Of a stretch of DNA of 7,074 nt, positions 6,103-7,074 are shown in pieces. A program made the translations under genes and the position numbers. The stretch comes from Gammaproteobacteria bacterium (GTDB taxonomy: Bacteria; Pseudomonadota; Gammaproteobacteria; Thiohalomonadales; Thiohalomonadaceae). Positions within the stretch are counted from its first letter, which is position 1. Every line of letters begins with the position of its first letter. Under the pieces are notes generated by a model. The model saw only the letters and a list, made by a program, of their open reading frames with translations. It searched no databases and had not been told where the DNA came from. The stretch covers positions 1 to 7,074 of the forward strand of contig JAPHSO010000008.1 in NCBI GenBank assembly GCA_026193675.1. Direction: 5' to 3'.

Positions 6103-6504
6103 ATGGGCTCAAAATATTTAGCTCAGTCCAATTATAAAGAGAAGATAGTGAAGGCTAAAATTTTTACTCTAAGGGCCATTACAACAGCTATCGTCACCCT
6201 GATGATAGGTGCTCTGCTGAGCCTGGAGTTTGATGACTGGGGCTGGTTCTCGCGTTCGGGTTCACTGGTGGTGATTAACGGTATTATCCTCACCTCTCAC
6301 CAGATCATTCAGCATATGCATAACCTGAGTCAGTATCAGCAGCAGAGGCAGTCACAGTTTCAGAGGGATTGGGCCCATGAGGATAAGCACCACCTGATTC
6401 GTGATGATTCAGAGAACCGCTGGAAGAGCGAGAAGTATGGTCTCTATATGCTAATAGTGGGAACAGTGGTCTGGGGCTTTGGCGATCTGCTGAACCGGAT
6501 TTAA
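6103..6504 (+). CDS. Small integral membrane protein, unknown function
   Basis: I do not recognise the family by name. The 133-residue protein has three likely membrane helices, at about 22-41, 53-70 and 112-129. A basic N-terminus (YKEKIVKAK) suggests N-terminus in the cytoplasm. A polar stretch between helices 2 and 3 (about 71-111) is rich in Gln, His and Arg and is probably the periplasmic or cytoplasmic domain, depending on topology. Two motifs look conserved in kind: WFSRSGSLVVINGI leading into helix 2 and GTVVWGFGDLL at the C-terminus. The start ATG is fixed within 6 nt by an in-frame TGA at 6097-6099, and GGTGG 6 nt upstream is a weak ribosome site. It is divergent from the SPOR gene and overlaps the MCP gene tail to tail by 4 nt. 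Real gene likely; function not assignable. Confidence 0.75.
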   Translation: MGSKYLAQSNYKEKIVKAKIFTLRAITTAIVTLMIGALLSLEFDDWGWFSRSGSLVVINGIILTSHQIIQHMHNLSQYQQQRQSQFQRDWAHEDKHHLIRDDSENRWKSEKYGLYMLIVGTVVWGFGDLLNRI

Positions 6505-7073
6505 CCGTTTACAGAATGGCTCAACACCGCTACCTGAGATAGTAGCTGTTCACCACTAAATTTGACCTGTGACGCCTTTTCGGCGACCGTGTCACTAATT
6601 TGGGCGATGCTGTTGATATTGGTATTGACCTCTTCGGCCACCGCACTCTGCTGCTCTGTTGCTGATGCGACCTGGGTGTTCATATCATTAATGGTCGATA
6701 CCTGACCGGCAATCTCTCCGAGAGACATCGCCGCCTGTTCAACCGACTCTTCACTGATTAACGCCTGCTTTGATGCCGCCGCCATCACATTAACCGCATC
6801 TTCAACACTGACGTTCAATGCGTCGATCATATTTCTGATCTCATTGGTTGCATCTCCGGTTCGGGTTGCAAGGGTTCGCACCTCATCAGCGACCACGGCA
6901 AAACCACGACCCTGCTCACCGGCACGGGCGGCTTCGATTGCAGCATTCAATGCCAGCAGGTTGGTCTGGTCGGCGATCCCTCGGATCACATCAAGCACGG
7001 TGGTGATCTTCACACTCTCCTCTTTAACTTGGCCGATCACATCGCTGGCATGGGAGATGTCACTATTCAGCTG
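6501..7073 (-). CDS. Methyl-accepting chemotaxis protein, C-terminal signalling domain (5' truncated by window)
   Basis: The frame is open to the right edge, giving 190 visible residues; the start is outside. It contains the full MCP hairpin tip, IRGIADQTNLLALNAAIEA followed by ARAGEQGRGFAVVADEVRTLA, which contacts CheA and CheW, and then the descending coiled-coil arm with ATEQQSAVAEEV as a likely adaptation region. The tail ends SHSVNG with no NWETF-type CheR tether. It differs from the MCP at the left edge in the arm after the tip (TGDATNEIRNMI here), so it is a separate receptor. A GTG at 7040 would be only an internal codon, not the start. The stop shares a TTAA with the convergent membrane protein gene. 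Sensor specificity cannot be told from this part. Confidence 0.97.
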   Translation of the reverse strand, partial: QLNSDISHASDVIGQVKEESVKITTVLDVIRGIADQTNLLALNAAIEAARAGEQGRGFAVVADEVRTLATRTGDATNEIRNMIDALNVSVEDAVNVMAAASKQALISEESVEQAAMSLGEIAGQVSTINDMNTQVASATEQQSAVAEEVNTNINSIAQISDTVAEKASQVKFSGEQLLSQVAVLSHSVNG

Positions 7074-7074
7074 A

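Noticed and set aside
1..7074. A phage, integrative element or defence island
   Set aside because: There is no integrase, transposase, tRNA attachment site, restriction, CRISPR or toxin gene, and most genes belong to ordinary chromosomal families.

Overview
The window looks like ordinary chromosome from a gammaproteobacterium. UbiD closely matches the enterobacterial form across its length. Two Pseudomonas-type methyl-accepting chemotaxis proteins (MCPs) lie at the edges, and a SPOR-domain envelope protein, a DUF2384 (Xre/MbcA/ParS) antitoxin-like protein and a ParA-like ATPase are typical of free-living or symbiotic gammaproteobacteria. I cannot name a genus. There is no tRNA, rRNA, CRISPR array, transposase or phage gene. 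GTG and TTG starts are common: two GTG and one TTG among the seven starts inside the window.

Layout. At 1-435 (+) is the C-terminal end of an MCP cut by the left edge. ubiD (497-1972, +) follows after 61 nt and is one base from a ParA/MinD-type ATPase (1974-2642, +), so these two are probably co-transcribed and translationally coupled. A convergent two-gene unit on the minus strand comes next: a SpoU/TrmH-type RNA methyltransferase (3893-3336, TTG start) and, 12 nt later, a cytoplasmic DsbA-like thiol oxidoreductase (3323-2694). Divergent from it, behind a good sigma-70 promoter, is a solitary DUF2384 protein (4054-4443, +). A strong bidirectional terminator (4467-4497) separates this from a 477-residue SPOR protein on the minus strand (5950-4517). 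A three-helix membrane protein of unknown function (6103-6504, +) runs into a second MCP (minus, 7073-6501), and the two stop codons share one TTAA.

How the genes relate. UbiD acts in ubiquinone synthesis. The methyltransferase/DsbA pair looks like general RNA and thiol housekeeping. The MCPs feed the chemotaxis array. The SPOR protein probably links a very acidic cytoplasmic tail to septal peptidoglycan. ParA and the DUF2384 protein are both orphans: no ParB-like partner or RES-type toxin is adjacent.

Most unusual points: (1) the SPOR protein's cytoplasmic tail carries about seven DDLDALLDDL-like motifs that resemble the CheY-binding peptides of FliM and CheZ; (2) a small hairpin sits between a distant Shine-Dalgarno and the ubiD start and could correct the spacing; (3) the orphan ParA and orphan DUF2384 genes. 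I see no clear-cut new multi-gene system, and nothing here proves one.
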